Assembly: GCA_019359495.1 (NCBI GenBank)
Contig: JAHHHF010000098.1
Location: 1 to 64,000, forward strand
Direction of reading: 5' to 3'
Length of the DNA: 64,000 nucleotides
Source: Goleter apudmare HA4340-LM2
GTDB taxonomy: Bacteria; Cyanobacteriota; Cyanobacteriia; Cyanobacteriales; Nostocaceae
The notes below the pieces were generated by a model, which was not told the origin of the DNA, ran no database searches, and was given only the letters and a program-made list of their open reading frames with translations. Position 1 is the stretch's first letter; each line of letters starts with the position of its first letter. The translations under genes were made by a program, and so were the position numbers. Shown here one piece after another: positions 45,592-56,090 of this stretch.

Positions 45592-47700
45592 ATGGAAAAC
45601 TCCTTTACTTTAGATTCCACCCAGTCAAATTCAACACCACAAGAAGACCAGACTGATATTGTGTTCTCTATGCATCAAGGTGAAAAACACAAAGCTTTAT
45701 CTAGAGTAATTGCCCGTATTCGAGAGTCTCTTGATATTGACACTATATTTAAAGTTACAGTCACAGAAGTGCGTCAGCTAATTAACACCGACAGGGTCGG
45801 GGTGTTTCGTTTTTATCCTGAGTTGGGATGGGAAGGAGAATTTATCTATGAAGATGTGGGAACAGAATGGACTTCTGCATTAACAGCTAAACTGCGTGAC
45901 CACTGCTTTGCTGCGGAGTTTGCTGGACTCTATCAGCAAGGTCGAGTTAAAGTCATGGCTGACATTTATCAAGCTGGTAGCAGTGATTGTCACGTACAAA
46001 TGCTGGAAAAATTCCAAGTGCGTGCCAACATAGCAACTCCCCTGATGAAAGGTAAAGATTTATGGGGATTATTGTGCATCCATCAGTGTAGTGGCCCGCG
46101 ACAATGGAAAACATCAGAAATTGACTTTGTGCAACTCATCGCCGAACACTTAGGAGTCGCTTTGCAGCAAGCAGACTACCTCGAACAAGTGAAATTACAA
46201 TCTGCACAAATAGCACAAGCACAAGCTAGAGAAAAAGCCGCAGAATCGCAAAGAATCATCGCCATCACCATCGAGAAAATTCGTCAGTCCTTGGACTTAG
46301 AAAGTATTTTCCGCGCCAGTACTGAGGAAATTAGACATCTGCTGAATGCTGACCGTGTAGCCATCTATCGCTTCCATCCCGATTGGAGTGGTGAATTTGT
46401 ATTTGAATCAGTAGCAGAGGGTTGGGTAACTCTGATGCAGGAACAGTTACAGCAACCAGAAATGTTTGAAAACATCAGCGAATGTAGCGTTAAACATTTG
46501 GCAGTAACCCCAGTAGTAGATACCTATTTACAGGATACGGTGGGGGGTGGTTTTACTAGAGGTGAGGTATACCGCATTTGTAATGATATTTATAGCATTG
46601 GCTTTAGTGATTGCTACATTCAAGTATTAGAGAGCTATCAGGCAAAAGCTTACGTGATTCTAGCCATTTATCATGGTCAAAAGCTCTGGGGCTTGTTAGC
46701 AGTCTACCAAAACGCTAGCACCCGTGATTGGCAAGAAGATGAAGTATATTTGCTCACGCAAGTTAGCACCCAACTGGGAGTAGCTTTACAGCAAGCAGAA
46801 TTACTGGAACAGACTCAACGTCAAAAAGAAGAAATCGCCCAAACTCTCAAAGAATTACAGCTAACTCAAAGCCAGTTAATTCAAAGTGAGAAAATGGCTG
46901 GCTTGGGACAATTAGTTGCTGGGATAGCCCATGAAATTAACAACCCGATTAATTTCATCTATGGCAACATTGCTTATCTTACAGAACACAGCGAAAACCT
47001 ATTTAAATTGCTGCATCTTTTCCAAAAATACTATCCCAGACCAAGAAAAGAAATTCAGGAGTTGATAGTATCACTAGATTTAGATTTTATTGCTAATGAT
47101 TTGCCAAAAATTTTGCATTCCATGATGATGGGTACAGAGCGAATCTCTCAGTTAGTACTATCTTTGCGTACATTTTCTCGACTGGATGAAGCAGAAATTA
47201 AGCCGATTGACCTTCATGAAGGTATTGACAGTACACTGCTAATTTTACAAAATCGACTGCAACCACAAACAGGTTCTGTCGCTATTGACGTAGTGAAAGA
47301 GTATGGTGATTTACCTAGATTTATTTGCTACGCTGCACAGATGAATCAGGTATTTATGAATATTCTCAACAATGCTATCGATGCTTTAGAATACTCAGTT
47401 ACCACTGGCAAAAAAACTGAGAAACCTATGATTTGGATTCGTACAGAAGTTATCGAAGGTAATTCTATACAAGTCCGTATTGCTGATAATGGTTGTGGTA
47501 TTTCTGATGGTGTGCGATCGCGCATTTTTGAACCCTTCTTCACCACTAAGCAACCTGGAAAAGGTACTGGTTTAGGGCTATCGATTAGCTATCAAATTAT
47601 TGTGGAAAAACATGGTGGTAAAATTGAATGTATTTCTGAACTTGGTAAAGGCTGTGAGTTCTGCATCCAAATTCCTATGCAGCAATCTTCAGCAGTTTAG
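45592..47700 (+). CDS. Cyanobacteriochrome-type histidine kinase with two GAF domains
   Basis: 702 aa, soluble. GAF1 about 45-195 carries DHCF at 103-106 (DXCF-type second Cys, C105) and [15 protein letters not shown] with chromophore-type Cys133. GAF2 about 225-402 has [15 protein letters not shown] with Cys341 but no DXCF. Each GAF ends in LWGLL and a W-x-E pattern. A coiled linker (403-435) leads to the HisKA region with phospho-His447 ([15 protein letters not shown]) and the ATPase domain (N box [10 protein letters not shown]1 ADNGCGIS, F box FEPFFTT, G2 GKGTGLGLS). Likely a bilin-binding light sensor; GAF1 is predicted blue/green-type by its DXCF Cys. No response regulator gene adjacent. 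Confidence 0.87.
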   Translation: MENSFTLDSTQSNSTPQEDQTDIVFSMHQGEKHKALSRVIARIRESLDIDTIFKVTVTEVRQLINTDRVGVFRFYPELGWEGEFIYEDVGTEWTSALTAKLRDHCFAAEFAGLYQQGRVKVMADIYQAGSSDCHVQMLEKFQVRANIATPLMKGKDLWGLLCIHQCSGPRQWKTSEIDFVQLIAEHLGVALQQADYLEQVKLQSAQIAQAQAREKAAESQRIIAITIEKIRQSLDLESIFRASTEEIRHLLNADRVAIYRFHPDWSGEFVFESVAEGWVTLMQEQLQQPEMFENISECSVKHLAVTPVVDTYLQDTVGGGFTRGEVYRICNDIYSIGFSDCYIQVLESYQAKAYVILAIYHGQKLWGLLAVYQNASTRDWQEDEVYLLTQVSTQLGVALQQAELLEQTQRQKEEIAQTLKELQLTQSQLIQSEKMAGLGQLVAGIAHEINNPINFIYGNIAYLTEHSENLFKLLHLFQKYYPRPRKEIQELIVSLDLDFIANDLPKILHSMMMGTERISQLVLSLRTFSRLDEAEIKPIDLHEGIDSTLLILQNRLQPQTGSVAIDVVKEYGDLPRFICYAAQMNQVFMNILNNAIDALEYSVTTGKKTEKPMIWIRTEVIEGNSIQVRIADNGCGISDGVRSRIFEPFFTTKQPGKGTGLGLSISYQIIVEKHGGKIECISELGKGCEFCIQIPMQQSSAV

Positions 47701-47809
47701 GTGTTTTGAGGTTTTTATTTCATGCAGAGGCGCGGAGGAAGAGAGCGATCGCTTAGTGGAATACATATCTTAGAGATGTTAAAATCATATATTTATGAAG
47801 GAGAAGATT

Positions 47810-48265
47810 ATGATTAATCAATCTGTTCCTCAAAATAATCATCACTATACACAAGATTATCACTTGTGGCTAGAACATACTGCTTATTTATTAAAAAACA
47901 AGAAATTCTCCGAATTAGACTTAGAAAATTTGATTGAAGAAATTGCAAGTATGGGGAGAAGTGATAAAAATACTTTAAGAAATAATCTGAGAGTGCTTTT
48001 AATGCATCTTCTTAAATACAAACTTCAACCGCAAAATCGCTCCAATAGCTGGTTATATACAATCTATGAACATCGTCAAAGATTGCACGAAGCATTTGTA
48101 GATAGTCCTAGTCTCAAAAGCTATTACGTAGAAGTTTTTGATAAATGTTACCAACATGCTCGCAAAGAAGCATCTATTGAAACCGGACTTCCTTTGTCTA
48201 TATATCCTCAAGAGTGTCCTTTTTCTGTTGATGAAACGTTAGATTCTGATTTCTTTGGGAGTTGA
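47810..48265 (+). CDS. DUF29 family protein
   Basis: About 151 aa from ATG 47810 (AAGGAG at 47798-47803; an in-frame ATG at 47795 precedes it). DUF29 pattern: YTQDYHLWLEHTAYLLKNKK, then LIEEIASMGRSDK and LLMHLLKYKLQP. Function unknown; the family is very abundant in cyanobacteria and may be a toxin or antitoxin-like factor, which is unproven. Confidence 0.75.
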   Translation: MINQSVPQNNHHYTQDYHLWLEHTAYLLKNKKFSELDLENLIEEIASMGRSDKNTLRNNLRVLLMHLLKYKLQPQNRSNSWLYTIYEHRQRLHEAFVDSPSLKSYYVEVFDKCYQHARKEASIETGLPLSIYPQECPFSVDETLDSDFFGS

Positions 48266-48649
48266 TTAAACTCGCGTTTTTATCTCACGCAAAGGCTTAA
48301 AGGGAGAGCAGAAGGCATCGCTTACTGCATCTATCATAATTAGATTTATATCATGTTACTGATAAGCGATCGCTGTTCTTAACAACTCATAGAGGGGCGA
48401 ACGCTTTTTTATCTCACGCAGAGACGCTCCAGGCGCAGAGGAAGAAAAGAGGCGGTCGGTTACTGCTGTTGTAGCCAAGTCACTAAATCAGTTCTTTGAA
48501 TAGGCGATCGTGGTCTACAAATCTGCCCATCACACAACACCTTGAAAGGGCTAGTCCTATAATTATAAAGATTACAATAAATGAATCTTTCAGTTACTCT
48601 CATCAACTGAAGCAATTCCCAGTCAGATAAATTCTCCGATAGGTCATCT
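48266..48649. other. Intergenic region with dispersed repeats
   Basis: Repeats of the tctcacgcagagacgctccaggcgcagaggaag type around 48280-48320 and 48410-48450. No gene. Ends at the MATE start. Confidence 0.45.
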
Positions 48650-50008
48650 ATGACATTTGTGATTCCAGCCCGTTACAACTTCTTGCCTCGCTTTTATAAG
48701 CTGGCAGGCATTAGTATGTTTTCCAACATGATGATACCCCTAGCGGGTCTGGTGGACGTTGCCTTTCTGGGACATTTAGCAGATATTCGTCACTTGGCTG
48801 GAGTGATTTTAGGAACTATTCTTTTCGACTACCTTTACCGAGTCTTAAAGTTTCTGCGCTCAAGTACTAATGCTCTGACTGCACAGGCGGTTGGCGGCGA
48901 TGACCCCAAAGCCGTCTTACTGGCGGGACTGCGAAGTGGTTTGATGGCGTTGAGTATCGGGTTAGTGATGTTGCTGTTGCAATACCCCCTACAAAAAATG
49001 GGATTTACTATCCTCAGTGGTTCCCCAGAGATTGAAGCTTCTGGGGTTGATTATTTTTATGCCCGGATTTGGGGTGCGCCTGCTGTCTTGCTCAACTTTG
49101 TGCTGATGGGTTGGTTTTTGGGGCGAGAAATGAATGCCGTAGTGCTATTGATGTCTATTATTGGTAATGGTTCTAATGTGTTACTAGACTATCTGATGAT
49201 TGTCAGATGGGGCTGGGAAAGCATGGGCGCGGGATTAGCAACAGCCATCAGTCAGTATTTAACGCTAGGAGTTGGTTTGATTTGGGTCGGTTTTACCATT
49301 CCGTGGAAAGTATTACTAGCCGCACTGCGAGAGATTTTTGATTGGGCAGCCTTAAGAGATACCATTGCTCTCAAAGGAAATATTTTGGTGCGATTTTTGG
49401 CTTTAATTTCCGCCTACGCTATTTTCACAAATTTAAGTGCAGCAATGGGGACGATAACCTTGGCCGAAAATGGGTTGCTGCTGCAAATTGCGCTTTTGAG
49501 TCAGTTCACAATTCAAGGCGTGGGGATGACAACCCAAACACTGACAGGAAACTTTCATGGTAAAGGGTCTAGAGAACAGATGATACCCTTGCTTGCTGTT
49601 TCTGTATTTACTAGTTTGCTAGTGGCGATCGCTTTTGCGATAGTATCTGTTGTATTTCCACAGAGGGTATTCGGGCTGTTGACTAGTCATGCAGAGGTCA
49701 ATCAACATATCAGTAGCTATACTATCTGGTTATTGCCTCTGTTAGGATTTACGGCTGTTGCCTTCATGCTAGAAGGATATTTCATCGGTTTAAAGGAAGG
49801 CGCAACTCTACGCAATGCCGTTCTTCTGGCTTTTGGACTAGGTTTTCTCCCATTGGCTATCACAGCGTGGTATCTCCACAATAACCACTTACTGTGGATG
49901 GCGCTGGTATCTTATATGGCAACTATTATCTTAGTGCTGGGGTTACAACTACCCCGGACTTTGGGTAGCGAAAACATCAAGAATCAGGAATTACTTCCCA
50001 GTGCTTAA
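48650..50008 (+). CDS. MATE-family multidrug efflux transporter (DinF-like)
   Basis: 452 aa, twelve predicted membrane helices. MATE/DinF pattern at the start (KLAGISMFSNMMIPLAGLVDVAFLGHL, here in part) and in the middle (RVLKFLRSSTNALTAQAVG; internal duplication of halves). Exports cationic drugs or metabolites using an ion gradient. Substrate unknown. Confidence 0.85.
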   Translation: MTFVIPARYNFLPRFYKLAGISMFSNMMIPLAGLVDVAFLGHLADIRHLAGVILGTILFDYLYRVLKFLRSSTNALTAQAVGGDDPKAVLLAGLRSGLMALSIGLVMLLLQYPLQKMGFTILSGSPEIEASGVDYFYARIWGAPAVLLNFVLMGWFLGREMNAVVLLMSIIGNGSNVLLDYLMIVRWGWESMGAGLATAISQYLTLGVGLIWVGFTIPWKVLLAALREIFDWAALRDTIALKGNILVRFLALISAYAIFTNLSAAMGTITLAENGLLLQIALLSQFTIQGVGMTTQTLTGNFHGKGSREQMIPLLAVSVFTSLLVAIAFAIVSVVFPQRVFGLLTSHAEVNQHISSYTIWLLPLLGFTAVAFMLEGYFIGLKEGATLRNAVLLAFGLGFLPLAITAWYLHNNHLLWMALVSYMATIILVLGLQLPRTLGSENIKNQELLPSA

Positions 50009-50159
50009 TGTGATGACTGTGTGATTGATGAGGCGAGCGCTTTGAGTTAGGGAAGTGTTCAGCGTCGGCTCAACTGCTTTGTTAGACTGAAAAAATTGAT
50101 GTCCTAAATATCACCTCTATTGAGTTAGCCACGATCGCGCAATAGACGTAACCTAGGAA

Positions 50160-52247
50160 CTATAAATTACTATGAGGTTCTCCCAACAACACAATTGAAC
50201 ATGTCAACTCGTTAACTACTTGTGTAGTCACTTCACTGACAGCTAATCCACCTGATGTGCGATAACGAACAGCGCGTAAGACTGCTAAATCAAACGCCGA
50301 AGCTTCTCGGATAATCACGTTGGCAACATCATCATCTCTAATTGTTTGGATACTGATATTGACCTCTAACTTACTGTCAGCCACAATATCAGACAATTGA
50401 TTTGTAAAGTTTTTGATCAGTATAGTGGGTGTTTTGCGATCGCATACGTGTAATAACACCACCTCTGCTTGATTACTATGAGCCAAAATTTGGGCAAACC
50501 GCAAAGCACCTACAGTTTGCGGCATTAAATCACCCATTGGAACAAGAATTCTTTTAATTGTCTTGGGACTACTCAACAGGCGTGCTACTGCTACGGGACA
50601 GTGAGAAGACCAGAAAACACTATCGATCACATTACCAAATATCCGGGCACGCAAACCCGTCGTCCTTGACCAGCCCATCACTACTAAACTAGCATTTTGC
50701 TCCCGACTGGTACGGCTAATTGCTAAAGCTATGTCATCATCAATCCGAATTGCCGTTGAAACTTCCACATCCAGTTCTTGACTGATTTCTCTGGCTAACT
50801 TTAATCTCTGCTGACTTTGCTCAAGTGCTGTTCCTAATTCCGGATCATCCATATGCACATGAGCCTTAGTAATAGCTAATGGCAAAATCCGCCCAGATTC
50901 GTGATGAGCTATTAATGCTGCCATTTCTATCAGATAACGCTGAGTTTGAGGATTGTAGACTGGTACTACCACAGTGAATTCATAGGCATTTTGCTCTAAC
51001 AAATGCTCCTCAGAATTTCCCCACCAAACTGCCAGATTTTCTGATTCAAAATCTCTCTGAGTAGGCTGTAATAAAGTAGCGGATCTAGCAGTGATTAATG
51101 GCCCCAATATTGAAGTCACCAGCATCAGAACAATCACACTATTTAAAACGCCCTCATCCACTAGTCTCTCACCAGCAGGATTTAAAGATTGATAAGCAAC
51201 CAAGGTAGCTGCGAGTGTAGCTGCGACTTGTGGCAGTGATAATGACCACATTGTCATCATTTCTGCTGTGTTATAGCGGTACAAAAGTTTGGCTAAGAAT
51301 GCTGCTATAAATTTGCTACCAATCAAAGCCACCACAATTATTACAGTCAGCCAAATCGAAGATAGAGTTTTGATAAATGCAGGGATATTAATTAATAGCC
51401 CCATATCTATAAAAAAACAAGGGATAAACAAAACGCTACCAACAAACTCAATCTTTTCTTTTACCGGGCTACGTCCTAAAACATCATTGACAGCTAAACC
51501 TGCTAAAAATGCTCCAACAATTTTCTCAACTCCAACTATTTGCGCTCCTACAGACGCTAAAAACAATGCTAGTAAAATGAACAAAAATTGGTTACTTTGT
51601 TCATCACCGGAGCGCCGGAAAAATTCTTTACCTGCCCAGTCAAAACCAAATAGAACAATAGCAGAGTAAATCGCTAATCCACCCAACAAAGTTACTAAAC
51701 TCATGACCGAGAATTCTCCGACATGAATTCCCACACAAATTGCTAAGACTAACAAAGCACCTGTATCTGTAAAAATTGTGGCTCCAATTGTTACTGTCAC
51801 CGCCTCGTTCATCACAACTCCCAAACGGCTGATAATGGGATATGCCAAAAGAGTATGCGATGCCAACAGGGAACCAATTAAAACGGAAGCATTCCAGCTA
51901 AAATCAAATAAACGTCCGACAATAATTCCCGCAACTAACGGTACTAAAAATGTCAGGATTCCAAATCCAATAGAGCGGTTTTTAGTCCGATGAAACTGCT
52001 CTATATCAATCTCTAAACCTGCCACAAACATGAGATAAACTTTGCCAATCTCTGAAAGCAGCTTGACAGTTTCAGATTCATGGTCTAAAAGCTGAAGTCC
52101 ATTTTGCCCTAGAACTACACCTGCTAACAGCAAACCCACTAATCCAGGGATTTTAAGTCTCTCAAATAGAGGTGGAACAGTAAAGATTACTGTCAGAAGG
52201 ATTGTAAATGCAATAATAGGACTGTTAATTAGCAACATTGAGGCCAT
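50160..52247 (-). CDS. CPA2-type cation:proton antiporter with universal stress domains
   Basis: 695 aa. About 12 membrane helices in 1-390 (IPGLVGLLLAGVVLGQNGLQLL, GSLLASHTLLAYPIISRLGV, GAFLAGLAVNDVL); the C-terminal 410-690 forms two tandem universal stress protein domains (VVVPVYNPQTQRYL, then RILVPMGDL), each ending in a nucleotide-binding-type motif. It probably exchanges K+ or Na+ for protons with regulation by the USP part. Monocistronic; 485 bp of AT-rich DNA upstream. Confidence 0.86.
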   Translation of the reverse strand: MASMLLINSPIIAFTILLTVIFTVPPLFERLKIPGLVGLLLAGVVLGQNGLQLLDHESETVKLLSEIGKVYLMFVAGLEIDIEQFHRTKNRSIGFGILTFLVPLVAGIIVGRLFDFSWNASVLIGSLLASHTLLAYPIISRLGVVMNEAVTVTIGATIFTDTGALLVLAICVGIHVGEFSVMSLVTLLGGLAIYSAIVLFGFDWAGKEFFRRSGDEQSNQFLFILLALFLASVGAQIVGVEKIVGAFLAGLAVNDVLGRSPVKEKIEFVGSVLFIPCFFIDMGLLINIPAFIKTLSSIWLTVIIVVALIGSKFIAAFLAKLLYRYNTAEMMTMWSLSLPQVAATLAATLVAYQSLNPAGERLVDEGVLNSVIVLMLVTSILGPLITARSATLLQPTQRDFESENLAVWWGNSEEHLLEQNAYEFTVVVPVYNPQTQRYLIEMAALIAHHESGRILPLAITKAHVHMDDPELGTALEQSQQRLKLAREISQELDVEVSTAIRIDDDIALAISRTSREQNASLVVMGWSRTTGLRARIFGNVIDSVFWSSHCPVAVARLLSSPKTIKRILVPMGDLMPQTVGALRFAQILAHSNQAEVVLLHVCDRKTPTILIKNFTNQLSDIVADSKLEVNISIQTIRDDDVANVIIREASAFDLAVLRAVRYRTSGGLAVSEVTTQVVNELTCSIVLLGEPHSNL

Positions 52248-52732
52248 GTATATAATAACTCAAGTACAGATGAGCAAATAAACTGAACTTTTTTAGGTAA
52301 TATGTGTTCAAGAAAACAGATTTATGTGGAAAATCATCGTATTTTTAGTACTCTATAAAAATGTAATCATAACAAAACACGTATGCTGCACTTGCATTTT
52401 ATGATTTCACCTTGAGTAGAAAATTACAAGAGCAACGGTTTGTAGTCAGGACTTTAATCCTAATTTGTTTTAACACTAAACTGTTGACTATAAATGTAGC
52501 AAAACTTTTTATATAGAGTACTAGCTTATTTAGGAGCATCGACTTAAAGATAGAGGGTATCTCTCCGAAACATGTCAAAAGAGAGAAAATTGCTTCTGGC
52601 TTAAGTATGCTTTCCCATCACCCTGTAAGGCTTGAGAAGGAAAAATTTTGCGAGAAAAATCTCAAAGAGTTTTTTTGGTGGTTCTGATGAATGATAATTT
52701 TAAGGATTGGGAACCATTGAAAACCGAACGTT
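52248..52732. other. 485-bp divergent intergenic region
   Basis: AT-rich spacer between the CPA2 antiporter (minus) and chlM (plus). It should hold both promoters. No ORF or clear palindrome. Confidence 0.4.
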
Positions 52733-53419
52733 ATGAACGCAGCCGACGATAAAACGATTGTTCGTGAGTATTTTAATTCCACAGGGTTTGAGCGCTGGCG
52801 GCGGATTTACGGCGATGGCGAAGTTAACAAAGTCCAGCTAGATATCCGCAACGGACATCAGCAGACTGTGGATACAGTAATCGGCTGGTTGAAAGCTGAT
52901 CAAAATTTGGCAGAATTATCAATCTGTGATGCAGGTTGTGGTGTGGGTAGCCTTAGCATTCCCCTAGCAGCAGATGGCGCCAAGGTTTATGCTAGCGATA
53001 TTTCTGAAAAAATGGTTACAGAAGCAAAGGATAGAGCCTTAGAAACCTTGGGAAATAGCGAAAACCCCACATTCGCTATCCAAGATTTAGAATCCTTAGC
53101 AGGTAGTTACCACACTGTGATTTGCTTGGATGTCCTCATCCACTATCCCCAAGAAAAGGCAGATGAGATGATTTCTCACCTTTGTTCTCTAGCACAATCG
53201 CGGCTAATTCTGAGTTTTGCACCTAAAACCTGTGCTTTGACTTTACTCAAAAAAATTGGTAGTTTCTTCCCTGGCCCTAGTAAAGCTACTCGCGCCTACC
53301 TGCACCGTGAGGCTGATGTAGTGAAAATCCTCGAAAGTAATGGCTTTTGTGTCCAACGCCAGTCAATGACTCGGACTCGTTTCTACTTTTCTCGTCTGCT
53401 TGAGGTTACACGTAGTTGA
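52733..53419 (+). CDS. chlM: Magnesium protoporphyrin IX methyltransferase
   Basis: 228 aa; transfers a methyl group from SAM to Mg-protoporphyrin IX in chlorophyll synthesis. SAM-binding ICDAGCGVGSLSIPLA, VYASDISEKMV and ICLDVLIHYPQEKADEM are typical, and FNSTGFERWRRIYGDGEVNK marks the ChlM/BchM family. It starts at ATG with modest spacing. Single gene in this region. Confidence 0.92.
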   Translation: MNAADDKTIVREYFNSTGFERWRRIYGDGEVNKVQLDIRNGHQQTVDTVIGWLKADQNLAELSICDAGCGVGSLSIPLAADGAKVYASDISEKMVTEAKDRALETLGNSENPTFAIQDLESLAGSYHTVICLDVLIHYPQEKADEMISHLCSLAQSRLILSFAPKTCALTLLKKIGSFFPGPSKATRAYLHREADVVKILESNGFCVQRQSMTRTRFYFSRLLEVTRS

Positions 53420-53446
53420 AGTGGGGTTGAGAGATGAGGGAGTAGG

Positions 53447-53480
53447 GGAAGATAAGGGAGCAAAAACTTCGTTATCTTCC
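53447..53480 (+). terminator. Possible hairpin after chlM
   Basis: ggaagataa / ttatcttcc form a 9-bp stem with a 16-base loop containing aaaaa. Pyrimidine-rich repeats follow. Weak evidence. Confidence 0.35.
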
Positions 53481-53617
53481 TCATCTCCTTTATTCCCTCC
53501 TCTTTACTAAAATTTCACGCCTGCTTCACGAAAATATCGGGATCTTTTCACAATTACTGGAAGCTGAGGGAAAGTGAGGTTAAAATCTCAACAAGGTTAA
53601 AATCTGAGGTGGAAACT

Positions 53618-54106
53618 ATGAAGACTGCTGAAAAACTGGCCGCAGGTTGGCTACTCACACTCGGATTCATGTTTTTAACTTTGTCAGTCTCAGCTGCAAT
53701 AGAAAAAAATAGTATCTTGAAACCGATTCCCATATCCACAGAAGAGGAGTATGGCCGGGACTTTCAGAATAAAGAGCGTATTTATGTACTGGATTATACT
53801 GCTAGGCAAAGTCTAATTTTTGGCGTTCCTACCCTGATATTGGGAGGATGGCTAAGTTTAGGGTTATATCGTCAGAGTCGGCAAGAGAAAAAGGCGATAA
53901 ATCAGCAAGTTAATGACCACCTGCAATCTATTTTTTATCAAATGTTACAAGACAACAAAGGGCGCATGACTGTTGCTGGTTTTGCAATTAAGTCACAATT
54001 GCCTGCGCTGATTGCCAGAGAATATTTAGACGAAAAAGCTAAAGAATTCAATGCTAATTTTAAAGTGAGTGAAGAAGGGGCGATATCATATCATTTTGAG
54101 ATCTAA
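53618..54106 (+). CDS. Conserved hypothetical membrane protein
   Basis: About 162 aa (ATG 53618, preceded by GAGGTGG). Two membrane helices: about 8-28 (AAGWLLTLGFMFLTLSVSAA) and about 68-85 (LIFGVPTLILGGWLSLGL), then a soluble C-terminus (about 95-160). The last part, GRMTVAGFAIKSQLPALIAREYLDEKAKEF in essence, resembles a winged-helix-like segment. Function not recognised. Confidence 0.6.
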   Translation: MKTAEKLAAGWLLTLGFMFLTLSVSAAIEKNSILKPIPISTEEEYGRDFQNKERIYVLDYTARQSLIFGVPTLILGGWLSLGLYRQSRQEKKAINQQVNDHLQSIFYQMLQDNKGRMTVAGFAIKSQLPALIAREYLDEKAKEFNANFKVSEEGAISYHFEI

Positions 54107-54174
54107 TTTAAACCCTAATTAGGGCTTAATATCTCTAACCCGTGAACTTCTCTACCAATTTACGGCTAGATACA

Positions 54175-54555
54175 ATGACGCAGATTTTTTTAAGCATAGC
54201 TGCTGTGTTAGGCGGTTTGTCTGTGGCAGCTGGTGCTTTTGCTTCCCATGCCTTAAGGGAAAAAATTAGTGAGCGATCGCTAGAAATATTTGAAACTGGT
54301 GCTCGTTACCAAATGTACCACGCTCTGGCACTTCTAGTAGTAGGATTACTACTCAGTCGTACTGAATCGCCTCCATCTACCCTCATTGCCAGTGGTTGGC
54401 TATTTATCATCGGCATTGCAATTTTTTCAGGCAGCTTGTACGCTTTGAGCTTAACAGGAATCAAAATCTTGGGCGCAATTACCCCCCTAGGAGGCGTAGC
54501 ATTTCTGGCTGGTTGGGGTGCTTTGGCTGTTGCGGCTGGGAGTGGGAAATTTTAA
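54175..54555 (+). CDS. DUF423 membrane protein
   Basis: 126 aa from the ATG 54175 (GTG at 54142 also in frame). Four helices with family words GAFASHALREK, YQMYHALALLVVGLLLSR and GSLYALSLTGIKILGAITPLGG. Small inner-membrane protein of unknown function. Ends in a shared hairpin with the next convergent gene. Confidence 0.8.
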   Translation: MTQIFLSIAAVLGGLSVAAGAFASHALREKISERSLEIFETGARYQMYHALALLVVGLLLSRTESPPSTLIASGWLFIIGIAIFSGSLYALSLTGIKILGAITPLGGVAFLAGWGALAVAAGSGKF

Positions 54556-54562
54556 GCAAGTT

Positions 54563-54606
54563 AGGAATTAGGAGTTAGAACTGAAGGCTAATCACTCCTA
54601 ATTCCT
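54563..54606. terminator. Bidirectional hairpin between convergent genes
   Basis: aggaattaggagt (54563-54575) and actcctaattcct (54594-54606) form a perfect 13-bp stem. It overlaps the stop of the nucleotidyltransferase gene and may end transcripts from both sides. Confidence 0.5.
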
Positions 54607-55350
54607 CATTCTCATATGCAGCAGTAAGTCATGCAGTGCTGCTTTTGCTACAGGCGCTTCAGGTAGTGCGCTGGCTTCGTATGTTGCTTGCAACTGACTA
54701 CATAATCGGTCATATTCTTGCTGATGAAAGGTGATATCAATATTTGACAAAATAGACTTTTCTTTATCGGTCAGCTTTTGAGCAATTAACTCAGGGATAT
54801 ATGGTAAATTAAAAACTTCGTTGAGCTTGACTAAATTGGCTTCAACTACTCCTGTTTGCATCAGGTAAATCCCCGATAACAACACTCGATATACATAAAG
54901 TAATGGCTTCAGGCGATGTGGCTGTTCTTTTTCAAAAAGTTTCCATTGTGTTGCGGCAAAACCAAAATAGTGATGGCTGTGGTGACGTGTAATACAGCCT
55001 TGAGCAATTGATTTTAGTTCCTCATGTTCTGGTGTAGTTTTTAAAATCAAAGGCGAGTAAAGTTGCTCTAAGACATAGCTATTATTTTTGAGCAGTAGTA
55101 AAAAGAATTTCTTAATATCGTGAGTAACTAAATCAAGTTCTAAAGACTCATATACTTTTGATATTTCAATAGTTTCAGCCCCAATATTTAATCCTACAAC
55201 TTCTTGTATCGGTAAAATATGTACACCGCGTAAGTCATAGTCAGAATCTGGTGATGGAAAGCCATATAAATGAGAACCACTGATGGTGGCAAATAACAAA
55301 GGGTAAGATTGTTGAACAACAATTTTATTCAAAGAAATTGGAATTTCCAT
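54598..55350 (-). CDS. DNA polymerase beta-superfamily nucleotidyltransferase (COG3541/RlaP-like)
   Basis: 250 aa. The catalytic pattern GSHLYGFPSPDSDYDLRGVHI (20 residues or fewer quoted: ISGSHLYGFPSPDSDYDLRG) has the G-S and D-x-D residues of the nucleotidyltransferase fold; LDLVTHDIKKFF gives the third acid. The rest matches COG3541, in which some members (RlaP) assist RNA ligases in RNA repair. No ligase gene is adjacent, so the role is open. Confidence 0.75.
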   Translation of the reverse strand: MEIPISLNKIVVQQSYPLLFATISGSHLYGFPSPDSDYDLRGVHILPIQEVVGLNIGAETIEISKVYESLELDLVTHDIKKFFLLLLKNNSYVLEQLYSPLILKTTPEHEELKSIAQGCITRHHSHHYFGFAATQWKLFEKEQPHRLKPLLYVYRVLLSGIYLMQTGVVEANLVKLNEVFNLPYIPELIAQKLTDKEKSILSNIDITFHQQEYDRLCSQLQATYEASALPEAPVAKAALHDLLLHMRMRN

Positions 55351-55432
55351 AAATTAAAGTATTTGTTAGATTGACTAAGAAAAGTTGTATGTGAATTTGT
55401 TTTAGGAATACTAAAAATGAGATGATAATTTT

Positions 55433-55783
55433 TTACGAATAAAGACTTTCAGCCTTACAATAAATTTTATTTGGTGGCTCACTGAAGTAATCTAACAATG
55501 CTGGACATAGCCATCCCTCAATTTTTTTTCTACTCCAGTAATACCAGTGGCCATTGTTTTCTACTCGCAACCAAAATAGTTCTACCTGATAACCAGGAAA
55601 GGGATTTGCAGAGAACAAAAGTTTGAAACCTTCATCAACATTAGCTAAGTCTTGAACCAAAATATCAATTATCTCAGGGATACCACCGAGAAAGGGTTCT
55701 TGGGATAGTCCCATTTGCTCATCATCAAAAACCCATGTTTGATTTAGCTGATAGGGGAAAATCACCATAATAGCCTTAGTCAT
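55433..55783 (-). CDS. DUF6717-like hypothetical protein
   Basis: 116 aa. It has an acidic N-terminus (VIFPYQLNQTWVFDDEQMGL, EPFLGGIPEIIDILV) and FWLRVENNGHWYYWSRKKIEGWLCPALLDYFS at the end (listed in part). It resembles small DUF6717 proteins, whose function is unknown. No obvious partner; the nucleotidyltransferase gene on the same strand is 82 bp away. Confidence 0.6.
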   Translation of the reverse strand: MTKAIMVIFPYQLNQTWVFDDEQMGLSQEPFLGGIPEIIDILVQDLANVDEGFKLLFSANPFPGYQVELFWLRVENNGHWYYWSRKKIEGWLCPALLDYFSEPPNKIYCKAESLYS

Positions 55784-56090
55784 GAGTGATTAGTCCTTAG
55801 TTATTAGTTATGGATTATTATTCCCTTTATTTGTGCCTTTGTTTTACTCCAGCCCCAGAGATTATGATGAAGTTAACATATTAAAAATTTATCACCACAT
55901 TAGCTAGTAGTCGGTTTTGTAGGGTAAGGGAGTCACAAAAGGACTTAAATCAGTGAATAGTGAGTAGACTGATAACTAATAGTTACAGTAGCTTTCAATA
56001 AGGCGAGAATAACGCCAATTTATGAGAAATTCAGGTAATTCTCAGTAAAAAAGTTTATCCTATACAGGAATTGGTAACAACTCTTAAATT
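55784..56090. other. 307-bp intergenic region before egtC
   Basis: Divergent spacer between the DUF6717-like gene and egtC. No palindrome or repeat of note; AT-rich. Confidence 0.4.
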
